Below are positions 11,699 through 22,942 of a DNA stretch of 64,000 nucleotides, one piece after another. The notes under the pieces were generated by a model. It had not been told where the DNA came from. It made no database searches and worked only from the letters and a program-made list of their open reading frames with translations. Origin of the DNA: Ramazzottius varieornatus. Taxonomy: Eukaryota; Tardigrada; Eutardigrada; Parachela; Ramazzottiidae. The first letter of the stretch is position 1. Each line of letters opens with the position of its first letter. The translations under genes were made by a program, and so were the position numbers. The DNA is taken from assembly GCA_001949185.1 (NCBI GenBank), contig BDGG01000003.1:615612-679611 (forward strand), given 5' to 3'.

Positions 11699-13782
11699 AT
11701 GCATATCGTACCTTCGTCTATCCTGCTCATTCCGCTGCTTTCATTCCCCGCCGTGTCAAGCTTGACCAGCGCCTTCTTTAAGCAGAATGGCATACCCGTT
11801 TCCAACTATTCACTGAACACCTTTGGATATTTCCCTGCACGATGGCGAGAAGAGAGCAAGCAGATGGTCAAACAAATGTTTTATTTTGCATACGACAACT
11901 ACATGCAGCATGCCTGGCCGAAAGACGAACTCAACCCCATCGACTGTTGCGGCCGAGGCCCTGACTGGAAAAATCCGTAGGTATCGATTGGACACTGTGT
12001 TCACGGCAAAGTAGCTACAGTTGACAAAACGTCGGTACTTTAACTTTCTCGTTTATTTCTCAGGGAGAACATCAACATCAACGACGTGTTGGGAAATTTC
12101 TCGCTGACGTTGGTTGATTCACTGGACTCCTTGATCGTACGTAGGCAAATGGGTTACTGTAACAGTCTAGCGTAACTCACCCTGGCTAAAGATTCAAGCG
12201 GGCGTTGCACGCTTTCGCTTGGAGCCTTACCGTGCCAGAAGCATGACAATGACGTATGTCTTCGAGCTGGGGAGTCCGAGGGTCGTATTGCAGATATTCG
12301 GGAATATTACCGAGTTTTACCGCGCTGTCGGGCTCGTCATCGACACAGTGTCCTTCGACCAGGACGTCACCGTCCAAGTCTTCGAGACTACCATCCGCAT
12401 GATGGGTGGTTTGCTTTCGGCTCACCTGTTGCTCAACGATACCCGCGTCTTTCCGCATATCCATCTTCCAACCTACCAGAACGAGTTGCTGACCCTGGCT
12501 GCCGATCTGGGCGAAAGACTGACCTGGGCTTTTGAGGGCTCACCTACTGGCATACCATGCCCACGCGTCAATCTACAGCAAGGTGTGCCCACGAACAAGG
12601 AGAGTTGTCGGACGAACTGCTTGGCTGGTGCCGGAAGCTTGAGTGTCGAGTGGGGCTTGCTAAGTCAGCTGACTGGGGAAGAAAGGTACGGAAGGTTGGC
12701 AAAAGAGGCGGTGAAGAACTTGTGGAAGAGAAGATCGGCTACGACGGGTTTGTTAGGTAACACGATCGATGTGCAAACGGGTGCGTGGGCGGATAGTCTG
12801 TCGGGTGTCGGCGCGGGCATGGACAGCTACTACGAGTACCTCCTGAAGGTCAGTGCAGTTCTTTTTGCAGTCGCCGGGGGTCGGAATCGTGATCATTTTT
12901 ATAGGCATATATTTTGTTTGGTGATGACGAATACCTGGACATCTGGACAGATGCCAACAGCAACAGTCGCATCTTCCACCGTTTCGGCGGTTCGGACTGT
13001 GGTACTAACGGGACAATCCACCCCTTCTACGTCAACGTCCATATGCAAACAGGTAATACCATCGGTACGTGGATCGACTCGTTGGGGGCAGCTTTTCCAG
13101 CTGTGCAGTTGCTGGCCGGGGATACCGCCGATGCTATCTGTTTGCATCACTATTACGCCGAGATCTGGCAGCGGTACGGGGCCCTACCTGAACGCTTCGA
13201 TGTGCAGCATGAGAAAGCGCACATCCCGCTGTATCCACTCCGACCGGAACTGGCAGAATCAACGTACTTTTTGTACAGAGCGACCAAGAATCCCTTTTAC
13301 CTGCATATCGGACGGAACATGGTCAAGAGTATCGAAGCGATGGCCAAAGTCAAGTGCGGCTATGCTACGGTGCATAGTGTGTTGGACGGGACGCTGGAAG
13401 ACCGTATGGAAAGCTTCTTTTTGAGCGAGACGCTGAAATATTTATACCTGGTTGGTGATCACCTTATGTAATTTAGAATGCAGATTTTGTGATTAGTTTT
13501 ATGTTATTTTAGTTGTTCGACGAAGAGAATCCGGTGAATGTGCACGAAGAAAAGCTACTCTTTACGACGGAAGGCCACATCATTCCCTTACGTGCGCAAT
13601 ACCACAAGTCTTTCTCGAAGAGCAGCGATGGCAGCTCTACCAAGGCTCTTTACTCTTGTAGAGCGCTTAGTTCGCTCTATCGATATGCCTTGCCCATTGA
13701 CGAATTGTATTGGAGAAATTATTCCGAGATACCATGGCAAGTGCCTTCGTTCTCCGAACCAAACCAGTGCGGTCTGGTATAA
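11699..13782 (+). CDS. EDEM1: EDEM1-like ER degradation-enhancing alpha-mannosidase (GH47)
   Basis: Exons 11699-11976, 12064-12136, 12294-12848, 12905-13450 and 13513-13782 join in phase to 573 residues. EDEM proteins trim or recognise mannose on misfolded glycoproteins in the ER lumen and pass them to ER-associated degradation. A signal peptide (MHIVPSSILLIPLLSFPAVS) opens the protein and a GH47 domain fills the rest. Family matches include FYFAYDNYM, GRGPDW, NINDVLGNFSLTLVDSLDSL, VSFDQDVTVQVFE, GAGSLSVEWG, YEYLLK, DAICLHHYY, RYGALPERF, YPLRPELAEST, ATKNPFYLH, KVKCGYAT, EDRMESFFLSETLKYLYL|LFDEENPV and FTTEGH. No C-terminal KDEL-type signal is present, as in EDEM1. The exon 4 donor (CTG|GTTGGT) is weak but fits phase and alignment. 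The assignment to EDEM1 rather than EDEM2/3 rests on remembered motif similarity. Confidence 0.93.
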
Positions 13783-14256
13783 CGACCGAACTGACAACAT
13801 GTACATGACGGACGACTGATGGAAAAACATGGTCGAAATGTTTCGGTCAAAACGAAGTCATTTCAGATTTCTTCAGATCTTTAACCAAACAGCAGACTTT
13901 TTCAATTGTAAACAATGGCCTGCTGAAATCTAAAGTCTTCAAAAAAAAAATGCCCATCCTTGCAGAAATTACAGCCCAGGTTTGGCCTTCAAATTCACCA
14001 TGCTAGGAGGGTTCACCATCCTTCGCCTTATTCATCATGAAGAGTGGTGTTTATCACAAGCGTGACAAGCATTGAAGCGACGTGTTGAACAAACTCATTG
14101 CGAAAAGGGACGAACTGACAGCCGTACATTACGCCGAATTGCATTGCTGGTCCTATTAGCGTATACCGGGAAGTAGTCTGTAACATTCGCTGTTCGGTTC
14201 GCGGGAGCGGACGAATGTGGAAAGTCATACCTTATACTCTCGTTACGGAGAGGTAA
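13783..14256. other. Intergenic region between convergent genes
   Basis: It separates the EDEM stop codon from the GPCR stop codon and should hold both 3' UTRs. No coding signal is seen. Confidence 0.4.
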
Positions 14257-15428
14257 TTATCGGTTACGCTGATTAGCAGTATGGCAGCTTTTCTGTGTCC
14301 GATCGCGAGAACCTTCTTCTTCGGTACCCTTAGGATGCACCTGTAACCGCTTGATCCATTCACATCGCTGAAGCAGAGCTGCTCTGTAGGATGAACTCAT
14401 CCCGAGAATAATTACCTGCAACAAACGGCTCCCGATTAACACTCGATCTTTTTCCCGGAGCACACTGGATTAACCCTGGATTTTTTTCCCGAGGGTACAG
14501 GAGCACTTACTGGGCTGAATGCAAATTCCGTCAGCGGTAACATACGACATATTTGCCAGGTGTTGGGATAGTAATCCGGGAACCCTGGTACTAAAGCTTG
14601 AATCAAGAGGAACGGTAGGCATGATGCAACGGACCACACCAACAAAACGGCCATTGCTTTGGCCACCAGTAGCCGCCGCTTCATCATACGAACGTGATAC
14701 CGAGCCGTAGCAGAAGAAGAAAAAGTCAAACTCCTGGATTTGAGAAACGCCGTAATAAAGATGACAACCGAAACAAGCCCCACCATGGAGTAAGGAAAGA
14801 TACCCATGAGATACGTAGAGAAAGTTCCCGCCCAGTTTAAGGCGCGCGTCTCGCATGAGCCATCGGGCAGGGGTTGCAACCTGGCGCCGATGCCGGCTAT
14901 CGTGGTACCGGCAACAATTGCAGGGAGCAACCAACTTAGGAACACCATTAAGACTGACACTTTCGGGTTCTTCCAAAAATTATAGTGATGTGGTAAGCAA
15001 ATGGCTACGAAGCGGTTGAGCGAGAGGAAGAAGTCTGTGAAGCTGAAAGTGGTAGCAACCCACTGGATAGCGGCATACAGTAGACAGGGAGCTTCACGGA
15101 GTGTCCGCTGGAGGATATGAGTAGGAGCGAAGGTGACGACGGCCATTGTGGGGGCTATAAACGTGAAGAGAAGACAACCACAAATGGATAAGTTGATCAG
15201 GAGAACTCGGATACTGGTGCTGGAGGTACGATCCCAGGTTACGGCCAGTGTTTGCGAAATGTTGGTTACTACCCCGAAAACCGAGAGCGCTAGAAAGATA
15301 CCGAGGGGGATCGGTTTTGGGCGGAGCGAGGTAAAGAAGGACGTCGCGTTAGTTACGTTTACCAGAAACACTTCACTGGTAAAGTTCATCCTGTCATCGG
15401 TCATATTAGCGAAAACAAGACGTGGCAT
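14257..15428 (-). CDS. Rhodopsin-type G protein-coupled receptor, orphan
   Basis: Exon 1 (15428-14511) encodes 306 residues and ends at a GTAAGT donor; exon 2 (14415-14257) adds 52 residues after a tgttgcag acceptor. Total 358 residues. Seven hydrophobic segments follow an N-terminus with several N-glycosylation motifs (NMT, NFT, NVT, NAT). TM3 ends in SLNRFVAICLPHHY, so DRY is NRF. TM6 carries VWSVASCLPFLL with Pro, and TM7 reads LTEFAFSP|VIILGM, so the NPxxY position is SPVII. Exon 2 gives the end of TM7 and a basic, Ser-rich cytoplasmic tail. Without splicing the frame would end shortly after TM7. Degenerate DRY and NPxxY motifs are typical of lineage-expanded orphan receptors; the ligand cannot be guessed. 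Confidence 0.82.
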
Positions 15429-15517
15429 CTGCCTTGAGCCAAGTCGAAAGGAAAATTATGATATCTAGATTTTGTTGACAACAGCGGGTTTGAAGCAGGC
15501 CAACTCTTGCGGTAATC

Positions 15518-15783
15518 ATCAACAGATTCGCGAAGGTTTACGATGTCGCTGATCTTTGACGATGTATGATGGGAGTGCGGTTAGAAGTTGTATAAGCGTT
15601 ATACGGGCTTTCAATCACGGTGAACGCCAACAGATTCCCGAAAGTTCACGATGTCGCTGATGTTCGACCTTGTATGATGGGGACGTGATTGCGGTGACTG
15701 GAAGCCGTGTAAGCGCTATACAGGCTTCCAATCACGGTGATCAACAGATTCTAGAAGGTTTACGATGTCGCTGATGTTTGACT
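15518..15783. repeat. Tandem repeat, three units of about 112 bp with hairpins
   Basis: The phrase CAACAGATTC followed by CGAAGGTTTACGATGTCGCT (with small changes) starts at about 15519, 15628 and 15742. Between starts, each unit contains an inverted repeat around a TAAGCG(C/T)TATAC core (GTGATTG...GGAAGCC / GGCTTCCAATCAC). It lies just upstream of the GPCR start codon at 15428. Confidence 0.75.
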
Positions 15784-16080
15784 AGCGACACCCTTTTCGG
15801 ACGAGCCTCCGGGCCTCTGACTCCCTGATGCCACAAGCCTTTTTAACATTGAAATCCCATAATGTTTCTGTGACCAGCCCTCCAGCAACCATCAGCTTCT
15901 CAGTGACGCCGAGAGTTTTGAGAGGAATACCCGATGTACTGACTTGACACCAGAACAAACCATGAAAAACTCCGCGCGGTTCCGCGATTTTTAGTTCGAC
16001 AAGAATGCGGAGCTATGTTAAGCTCGACTAGTGATTGGCGGTGGTGCTCTTTCCGGTTGCCTGTTAACTTTCGGGCAGTT
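15784..16080. other. Spacer with no recognised feature
   Basis: Between the tandem repeat and the CCCTAAC-rich block; no coding or repeat signal is evident. Confidence 0.3.
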
Positions 16081-17240
16081 TCGTTTTGGAATTTCGGACT
16101 TCGGTTTCCTTCCAGCTTTTGCTCATCTCGACAAATGAAGTTTTCCCTAACGTTATCCCTAACTCCAACTCCTCCTAAGCGTGGCTCCGAAGAACCTTGG
16201 ACCCGAAGAACGCTTTTCCCCAACAGCGTCGCATCCGAACAGCAACTGCCCCAAAAATATATCCTTATTCCCGAAGGGCTATGGCTCCGAACAGCTTCGA
16301 CCCCTAACAGTCACGAACCCTAATAACTTCAGCCCCGATGATCGCTCTGCCCTAAAACAAATTTCCTCTCGAAATAAATTTCAGTGACAATCATTTGTGC
16401 TGTTTGGACTTGGACTTGCCCTTTTAGACCCTCCCTCAGTAGTCGAATAATGAATGAGCGAAAGTATTTCTCGCAGCTAGAACTGTGATAGAGAATGTTT
16501 TATTCGAATCGAGCTGTTGTTAAGCGAAGCATCTCGTACTGAATAACTTGAGCGGCAGACCGTTGGTTCGATCGAATCGATGCATGTTATTTCTCAGCAC
16601 CATTCTGATTTGCGCTTTTTCTTCGAGTTGTGGTTCTTTGACAACTTTACAAAATTTCCCTACCGGTTGACTGATTATTTTCAGTTACATTCAACTTTAG
16701 TGCTGGGGACGTCGAATTTTCTGTCCGGCCAACGAAAGTGGTAGCTCGGCTTCCGAGAACGCAGCTTTTGCTTCTGGTGCTAACAACAAATCGAGCTTGG
16801 TTTCGTTCGTCAAGACACCCAAGTGAGACAATATGATGTTCTTCGGGGAGGGTGTTCCTCGGGCCCGCGGCTCTTCGGGATCGAATTTTTTCGGGTTCGA
16901 TGCCGTTAAAGGAAAGCGGCATTCGGGTCCGGCTTTGATTTTTCGGGGCAAGAGTTCATCGGGTTCGAGGCTGTTAGGTTTGGCAGTTAGGAGGAAAGAG
17001 TATGTTAGGGGAAACTGTTATTAGGGTTCCAGGTACGGGGCCGAACCATTAACCAAGATACTCTGTCCGAAAAAACTTCCTTCATTTGTCGAGATGAACA
17101 AAAGCTGGAAGAAAACCGAAGTCCGAAATTTTAAAAAACGAAACTTCATTCCGTGGTCCCCGTACCTGGAACCCTATCAACAGTTTCCCCTAACATACTC
17201 TTCCTCCTAACTGCTAAACCTAACAGCCTCGAACCCGAAC
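16081..17240. repeat. Inverted-repeat block with degenerate CCCTAAC/TTAGGG-like units
   Basis: Two palindromic relations are visible. Arms 16961-17040 and 17158-17236 are reverse complements with only a few differences over about 79 bp. Segment 16081-16140 is the reverse complement of 17080-17142. Both regions are filled with variable short units such as CCCTAAC, CCGAACA and TTCGGG. Open frames inside (16015-16387) are by-products of the low-complexity sequence. The telomere-like look is suggestive only; no perfect array exists. Confidence 0.7.
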
Positions 17241-17714
17241 GACCCCGAAGAGCCGCAGACCCGATTTTATCGTCTGGGGCAGTTTGGTCAGCTTGAAACG
17301 GCTGATGCAGCCTTGTACATTACTCATCGGTGTAGCTTATGGTGCAAAGTTCATGGCCGCCATGTGAACGTCGACCGAGATATGACTTCGGAAGATAAGG
17401 GTCGTACAGTGGTGAGGAATCTGAGGATCGAACTTTGATCTATCGCGACTAAGCGAACTGACGTTTTTTTCCTTTGATGACAAGAAACTTGACGTGATGT
17501 TGAAAGCTACTACAGTACAGACTTGACAACAGTGGATTATAGTGGCGTAAAAATGAACAGTGGAGATAACGGCTTATTTCTGTAAAGTCAGAAAACGCAC
17601 GAACTGCGTAAAATGAATAATGGACTGATAATCGTCAGTGTGATAATGGCTTCCGATACTATGAGATACTCTAAAACAATTCTGATTAGTCAGTTTTTAA
17701 TTCTGTGAGGACGG
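17241..17714. other. Unassigned spacer
   Basis: No gene or clear repeat is seen between the inverted-repeat block and the direct-repeat pair. Confidence 0.3.
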
Positions 17715-18267
17715 TGATATTATACTCGTGCACGAGGTAAACGACATAGTTCGGGCATATATTTTCTCAGCTCATGTTGCCTGTAATCAACCGCTTCTTG
17801 TTTCCTGAGGTAGATCGATCCCCCTGTTCGAGGCGTTAGTGGGTATGAGAACGACAAGGCGTTGTGGATCAAAGAAATTGGTCCTGGGAGTGAGATGGGT
17901 CAGTCCAATGTTAAATAGTCTAAAGTAGTACCAACAGGCGTACGATGAGAGATGAAGCAAGCACTGTGTTCAAACTTTTCGCGTTGCCCGAATTATGGTG
18001 CGAAAATCGATATGCCCAAATTATGTCGTTCACCTATACCACAATCTTTGTGCAAAAACGCTTCCCGATGTTATACTAACATACGAGGTAAACGACATAA
18101 TTCGGGCATATTTTTTCTCAGCTCCTGCTGTGCTTAACGAACCGCTTCTTGTTTCCTGAGGTAGATTGATCCCTCTCCTCAAGGTTTCAATAGGTTTGAG
18201 AACGGAGAAGCGTTGTAGATTACGGGGCTTTGGCCTGAGATAGAGATGGGTCTATCCAATGTTAAAA
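17715..18267. repeat. Direct-repeat pair (about 200 bp) with an inverted fragment between
   Basis: Copy 1 (about 17715-17915) and copy 2 (about 18068-18267) share GAGGTAAACGACATA, TTCGGGCATAT, CCGCTTCTTGTTTCCTGAGG, GAGATGGGT and CCAATGTTAAA in the same order. A 25-bp inverted copy of the head of the repeat lies between them at 18010-18034. The copies have drifted, so they are old insertions or an old duplication. Confidence 0.7.
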
Positions 18268-19029
18268 ACCGTACTTTACGTACTGTTGTTTCGAGCTCCG
18301 AACGACCCTTTTCCGACATCAAACTGTTGTCAATATCCAGGGGTACCGAGTATTAGCTTCGCCATGGATAGCGGTCTCAGAAGTTGTTCACCCTTTTGGA
18401 ACGGTTCTTCAGAAAATTTCAGGAGTGACTGCTATCTGAATACCCAAGCCTGGGTTTTGATGTCGAAACAATCACATGTGCAGTATTATGCTGTGTGACG
18501 CATTATCACGTCAAACGTTTTCGGTCAAAAATTCGAACCCCATTATATTTCCCTGACGTCGACATTTGACCAGTGGACAGATGGCCAAATGGACTCCAGC
18601 ATCGTGTTCCTTGAATCTGGTATCTCACATTGCGTCAGCAGCTCAAGTTTGCCCTTGGCATCACAGAACTTAAATTTCGATTCCTGTACGATTTGTCCAG
18701 CGATCGTCAAACCATTGGGGTGTCTGTGCTATATGATATTGTGAACGAAACGAAATGGAAATTCCCTGGCTTACTGTGAACTTATAGCGCGTGACAGCCA
18801 ACTTGAGCTCCCTCAATTAAAGATTCGCTTGTCCTGCGCAGATGATGTTTTTATCTCCCTGAAACATTCCTCAGTTTATTCAAGCTGTCGGTATTGTCTG
18901 AGTACAAGAATATCCGGAAAGCGAGCGTGGTTTTGAAGACAGGTTAGAAAGTCCGGCGACCGTTTTCTTGTTGGACGTAGAGACGTACGCGCGAGTTGAT
19001 CGGGGGAACGCTTACTTTTCGTCCCAATA
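18268..19029. other. Gene-free stretch
   Basis: No splice-supported coding sequence is seen. Confidence 0.3.
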
Positions 19030-19178
19030 CAGTCTGCTCGCTTGGGATCCAAACAGGGTGCTTCCCTTCCACTGCTTCTGTGCGTTAGTGAACAAGCAAC
19101 CAAAACTCGCCATGTTTACGCGAATTTTGCAGTTTTGAATTCCAAAAACCAGGTAAAAGATCTCAGACGAGTGGACTG
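19030..19178. mobile_element. Diverged short copy of a TA-flanked MITE
   Basis: The left end CAGTCTGCTCGCTTGGGATC and right end AGATCTCAGACGAGTGGACTG match, with changes, the termini of the MITE at 27419-27677. TA dinucleotides flank it (19028-19029, 19179-19180). The body is 149 bp against about 258 bp in the intact copies. Confidence 0.5.
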
Positions 19179-19180
19179 TA

Positions 19181-20759
19181 ATCATATATCTCACTTTGAC
19201 TTGATCTTTCTCCCAAGCGTGTATTGCCGAAACATCAAACAAACATTCTTCTTTCGGACTGTGTACACCAAGGTATCGTTGACTAGACGGGTTGAGTGGG
19301 TAAGATTGTGGAAGACAGCCACAAGTAGTATGTGAGAAGGTGTCTCTACGAGAACGTTTCAAATTTAGTTTCTGAAGTACTCTTACGCTCAAATGCTTCA
19401 AAATTGGTTTATGTATAGAAAAAATAGAGCCAAATTTTCTAAAACAAGTAAGACTGGTGCGATAAGTTTTGATGCCGATTTTTGAAAACGAGTTGAAAAG
19501 TAGGGGAGCTAAAGTTGGCTGCCACGCACCGTACACCGGTTTCCTCTTGATATAACGGACGTACCTCGACCTGGTTTTGCCCATAACGACCAAAGTCGAA
19601 GCTAGTTATGTTGGCATATATGAACATTGTATTGGATTAGAACTTCCCAGATGGTTTTTGCATCTAATATATCATGATTAACATTTATTAAATGCCTCGA
19701 CCGAGGCAGGATGTTTGTTAGTGTTAAATTAGATGGAAGCCAGAGCTGAAAATACCATATCAAAATCAGCTCGCAGGGTGCTCCGTATTTAAATTATTAG
19801 GCCGAGCAGAAGCAAAGAAGCACAAGGTTTTACCTGGAAAGCTCGAATAATCTCAACGTCCATTGAAATCTCGACAGACTTATAAGGGATTCGCTTCGCT
19901 TGGCCTGAATATGCGATTTCGGCTTCGGTTGATTATAATAAGGCTTGATCTGCGCCATTGGAAGCGTGCGATCACGCACAGTGCGCTGCTAGGTTTAATC
20001 ATAACGCATCACGCACCTGCACGTCAACGTACATTGATCACCATTCATGGTGATACATTGATTGTCAAACTTTGTTTGAGTGGACAGCGCAGGATCATGA
20101 GTTTGGCGATCCACCTGCATACTCGCAATGCCCATTGCTGACTGCGAGGCTGCCTGCTTTTCCAGGTTCCACAAAAACCGCTGAGAATCGGAAGGCGGTG
20201 ACGATGGGAGCGGTAGTCAGTCCAGCCACCATCGATGACACCAAAGCGATGTTACGACCAAGGAGGAAAGTTTCCCTGCTTTGCTCGCACACGGATCGGA
20301 AATATTATAATATATAATAAGCATCCGACGAAACAAGTTGATACATTAACATCATACTAGATGCTCCGAAGTCGCGGCATGTTACACTAACGTCATATTC
20401 GAACTGCGGCAGCTCGGTTTTATTATATCAAAATTACATCTGATCTGAATGCTCTTATCACTAGACATCACTAGACTCGAAGCTGCTTACCGGTACAGTC
20501 CGGTCGCTCGCAATGTGTGCAAAATTCTTCGATTTTTAATCTTGAAGATTACTCCAAGTTGAGGCGATATTAGCCGAAAAAAAGGAATTTCCGTGCGCTT
20601 TATGCGCTTACAGTTTTCATATGAAGATGGGGCAGGGTTAGAAAGATAATGAGACAACACAATGCAGGCTGTCGCGTTGGTCGTAATGATTTTATTGCCC
20701 TGCGGTGTTGCCATAAACACGAATTTTTTGCCCCAACGTTTCCATCGTGGCCGGTTGGT
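19181..20759. other. Gene-free stretch with one repeat fragment
   Basis: No gene is supported. At 19859-19905 a run CGTCCATTGAAATCTCGACAG followed by a TCGCTTCGCT tail recurs, slightly changed, at 50984-51030. It is probably the end of an uncharacterised transposable element. Confidence 0.35.
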
Positions 20760-20767
20760 CCCACGAG

Positions 20768-21589
20768 TACTGTAAAGCTGTTAATGGGTTGGACCATATG
20801 GTTTGGTTTAGTTTAAGTGCAAACGCATGCCAAACCGGTTAAATGAAAATGGTTACTCACACAAACCACCAAAAGTGGTTTGGTCTAAATTTTAAACCGA
20901 ACCATTCAAACCGAACCACATAAACCGCCGGTTTGCACCGGTTTGCGAACAACGTTTTGATCACCAGTACATAGAAAATTGTGCCACAGTTTTCTTCACT
21001 TGACTGAACAACTAGAATAACAACCGAGGATAAGAAACTGAGCCACAGTTGCTGTTTTCTCTACGAACACACGCAAACAGGCAAAACTGGCGCGTGCTGG
21101 AATTGTAAAGGCACCGTGGCAAGCAAGGCGGTAGTACAATCCTTCTTCCACCAGCAATGCTGTCCAGCACTGTCAGAATCGTGATTTCTGTCTGACGGAA
21201 GGCGTACTTCTTAAGTCGCGCAGCTAATGACACAGTGCGCACCCAGTTGAAGCTGTGCATCACGAGTCATAGCTCATCAGAACGATGCGGCTGCGCACGG
21301 TGGCACTGGGGTGGAAAAGAATTGGCACTGCCTGACGGCCAATTTCGGCTCGGGTTCTGGCACGGAATCCGTAGATTTCGTACGGAGTCTGCCCTTACCG
21401 CAAACCATATTAAACCACATAAACCACTGGTTTATATAGTTTGGCGCGTGATCGAAACCGGTTTGAGTGGTTTGGTTTGAGATGCCATATGGTTGAGGTG
21501 GTTCGGTTTGGATATTAAACCACGAACCACATAAACCACATAACCCACTTTCCAAGTGGTCTGGTCTGGTCTGGTTTTTAACAGCTCTA
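20768..21589. mobile_element. hAT-like non-autonomous element with 8-bp target duplication
   Basis: CCCACGAG occurs directly at both borders (20760-20767 and 21590-21597), the 8-bp duplication length expected of hAT transposition. Terminal sequences TA(A/G)AGCTGTTAA form an inverted repeat; the left copy sits 5 bp inside the border. Both ends carry subterminal repeats of GGTTTGGTTT / AAACCACATAAACC (20800-20950 and 21400-21570). There is no transposase frame in the 822 bp, so it depends on an enzyme from elsewhere. Confidence 0.7.
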
Positions 21590-21597
21590 CCCACGAG

Positions 21598-22942
21598 GAG
21601 CCACCAAGCACCAAATATGTAGATCTCGATTAGACGAGGAGTCTGCTAGTTTTTTCGAATTTTTCGAGTTACGTTTACGAGAGCTACATTCGAAAACCTG
21701 TCCACAGACAAGTTTAAAGGACCATAAGTAGACAACTGAGTCATGTTTCCACAATCGCTTCTAGCAGACTCTACCTCATACATCCTTTCGTCGATTGGCC
21801 GTTCCAGAAAAAAGTAAGCATGATCGCAACTTCAAAATAAACTAGATACTCCAAATACAGTGCATTGTTCAGGAAGGCCGATTGAAAGTTGTTGTTAGCG
21901 AGTGACGCGGTCAGAGAGAGGCTTGACCAGCAGCCGGCAACCGCCTGCTTGTCCAGTGAACTTCTAAGCGCTTTTATCTGTTCTCCTTCTTGAAGACAAA
22001 GACCAGGAAGCGGCAACTAAACGTGGCTAGTGCCGGGAAGATGCAATATTCTCAATCAAGACCAACTAGATGGAACAGGCCGGTTATGCTCGAAGGGGAG
22101 CAATTAAGCTCATCTGCAAAAATAATATCACGGAAGACCCGCCTGGTCTCGATGTTGCCCAATGCGGACTTTGAGTAAGAGTCTAGAATAAGAGCAGAGA
22201 CAGTTTATGGTGATCAACTGACACCTCGGCCGACCAATGGCCATCTTCTTTCTTTTGGGAAAACAGTCGCTTTTTGTCCATCTTTGACGAATTTTATAAT
22301 TTCCGATTAGGTAGAACTTAACGCCATCGAATAGAGCAATCCTTTCAAGATTCTACCAGGTATTTTTCATAATGGACGTTGGCAGACTAGAGATGCTATA
22401 CGGGATCAAGTGAGAGCCACCGAAGCAGAAGATCAATCTGACGACCCAACTTGGACGTTCTTCACTGTTCCGACAGCACCCAGACAGTTCTTCACTGTTC
22501 CGAAAGCACCATTGTGTAGCGCAGATATCGATCTTCACAACGAGCCCAAACATGTAACTACAGATGGTTGTAGAAATTAATATAAACTGGATAAACGTAA
22601 GAGGCAATTTTTGGCACCGAAAAATTACCAAAAAATATCACAAGATGGACCAACGACATGGTGATGTTGTGCTGAGTGAGATGTTCATACAACATAATTT
22701 TAAGAAATTGGGACGATAAAGGCGAATCCTAACATTGTGGACGCAGTGTTAGACCATTTCGTCACCACCAAGCTTATGCAGCTGGGGTGTTGCGACTGGC
22801 GCTGAGTTCATGCTGCGAGCGGCAGAGGGGTAGTAAACGGCTCTTCGCACTAATTAGGCTCTATAGACTGCCAAAAAATAGCCAGCCCCATAAACTTACA
22901 TTCATTGGATAGCCTTTTGTTCTTTCTACCTTTCTCACTTAC
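21598..22942. other. Gene-free stretch with a short tandem duplication
   Basis: At 22459-22511 the phrase GTTCTTCACTGTTCCGA(C/A)AG occurs twice in tandem. No gene is recognised. Confidence 0.35.

Noticed and set aside
16015-16387. Pro/Asn/Ser-rich open frames in the CCCTAAC block
   Set aside because: Their composition follows from the degenerate repeat and they lack start and splice support.
19012-19593. 193-residue minus-strand open frame
   Set aside because: It overlaps the diverged MITE at 19030-19178, has no domain features and no splice context.
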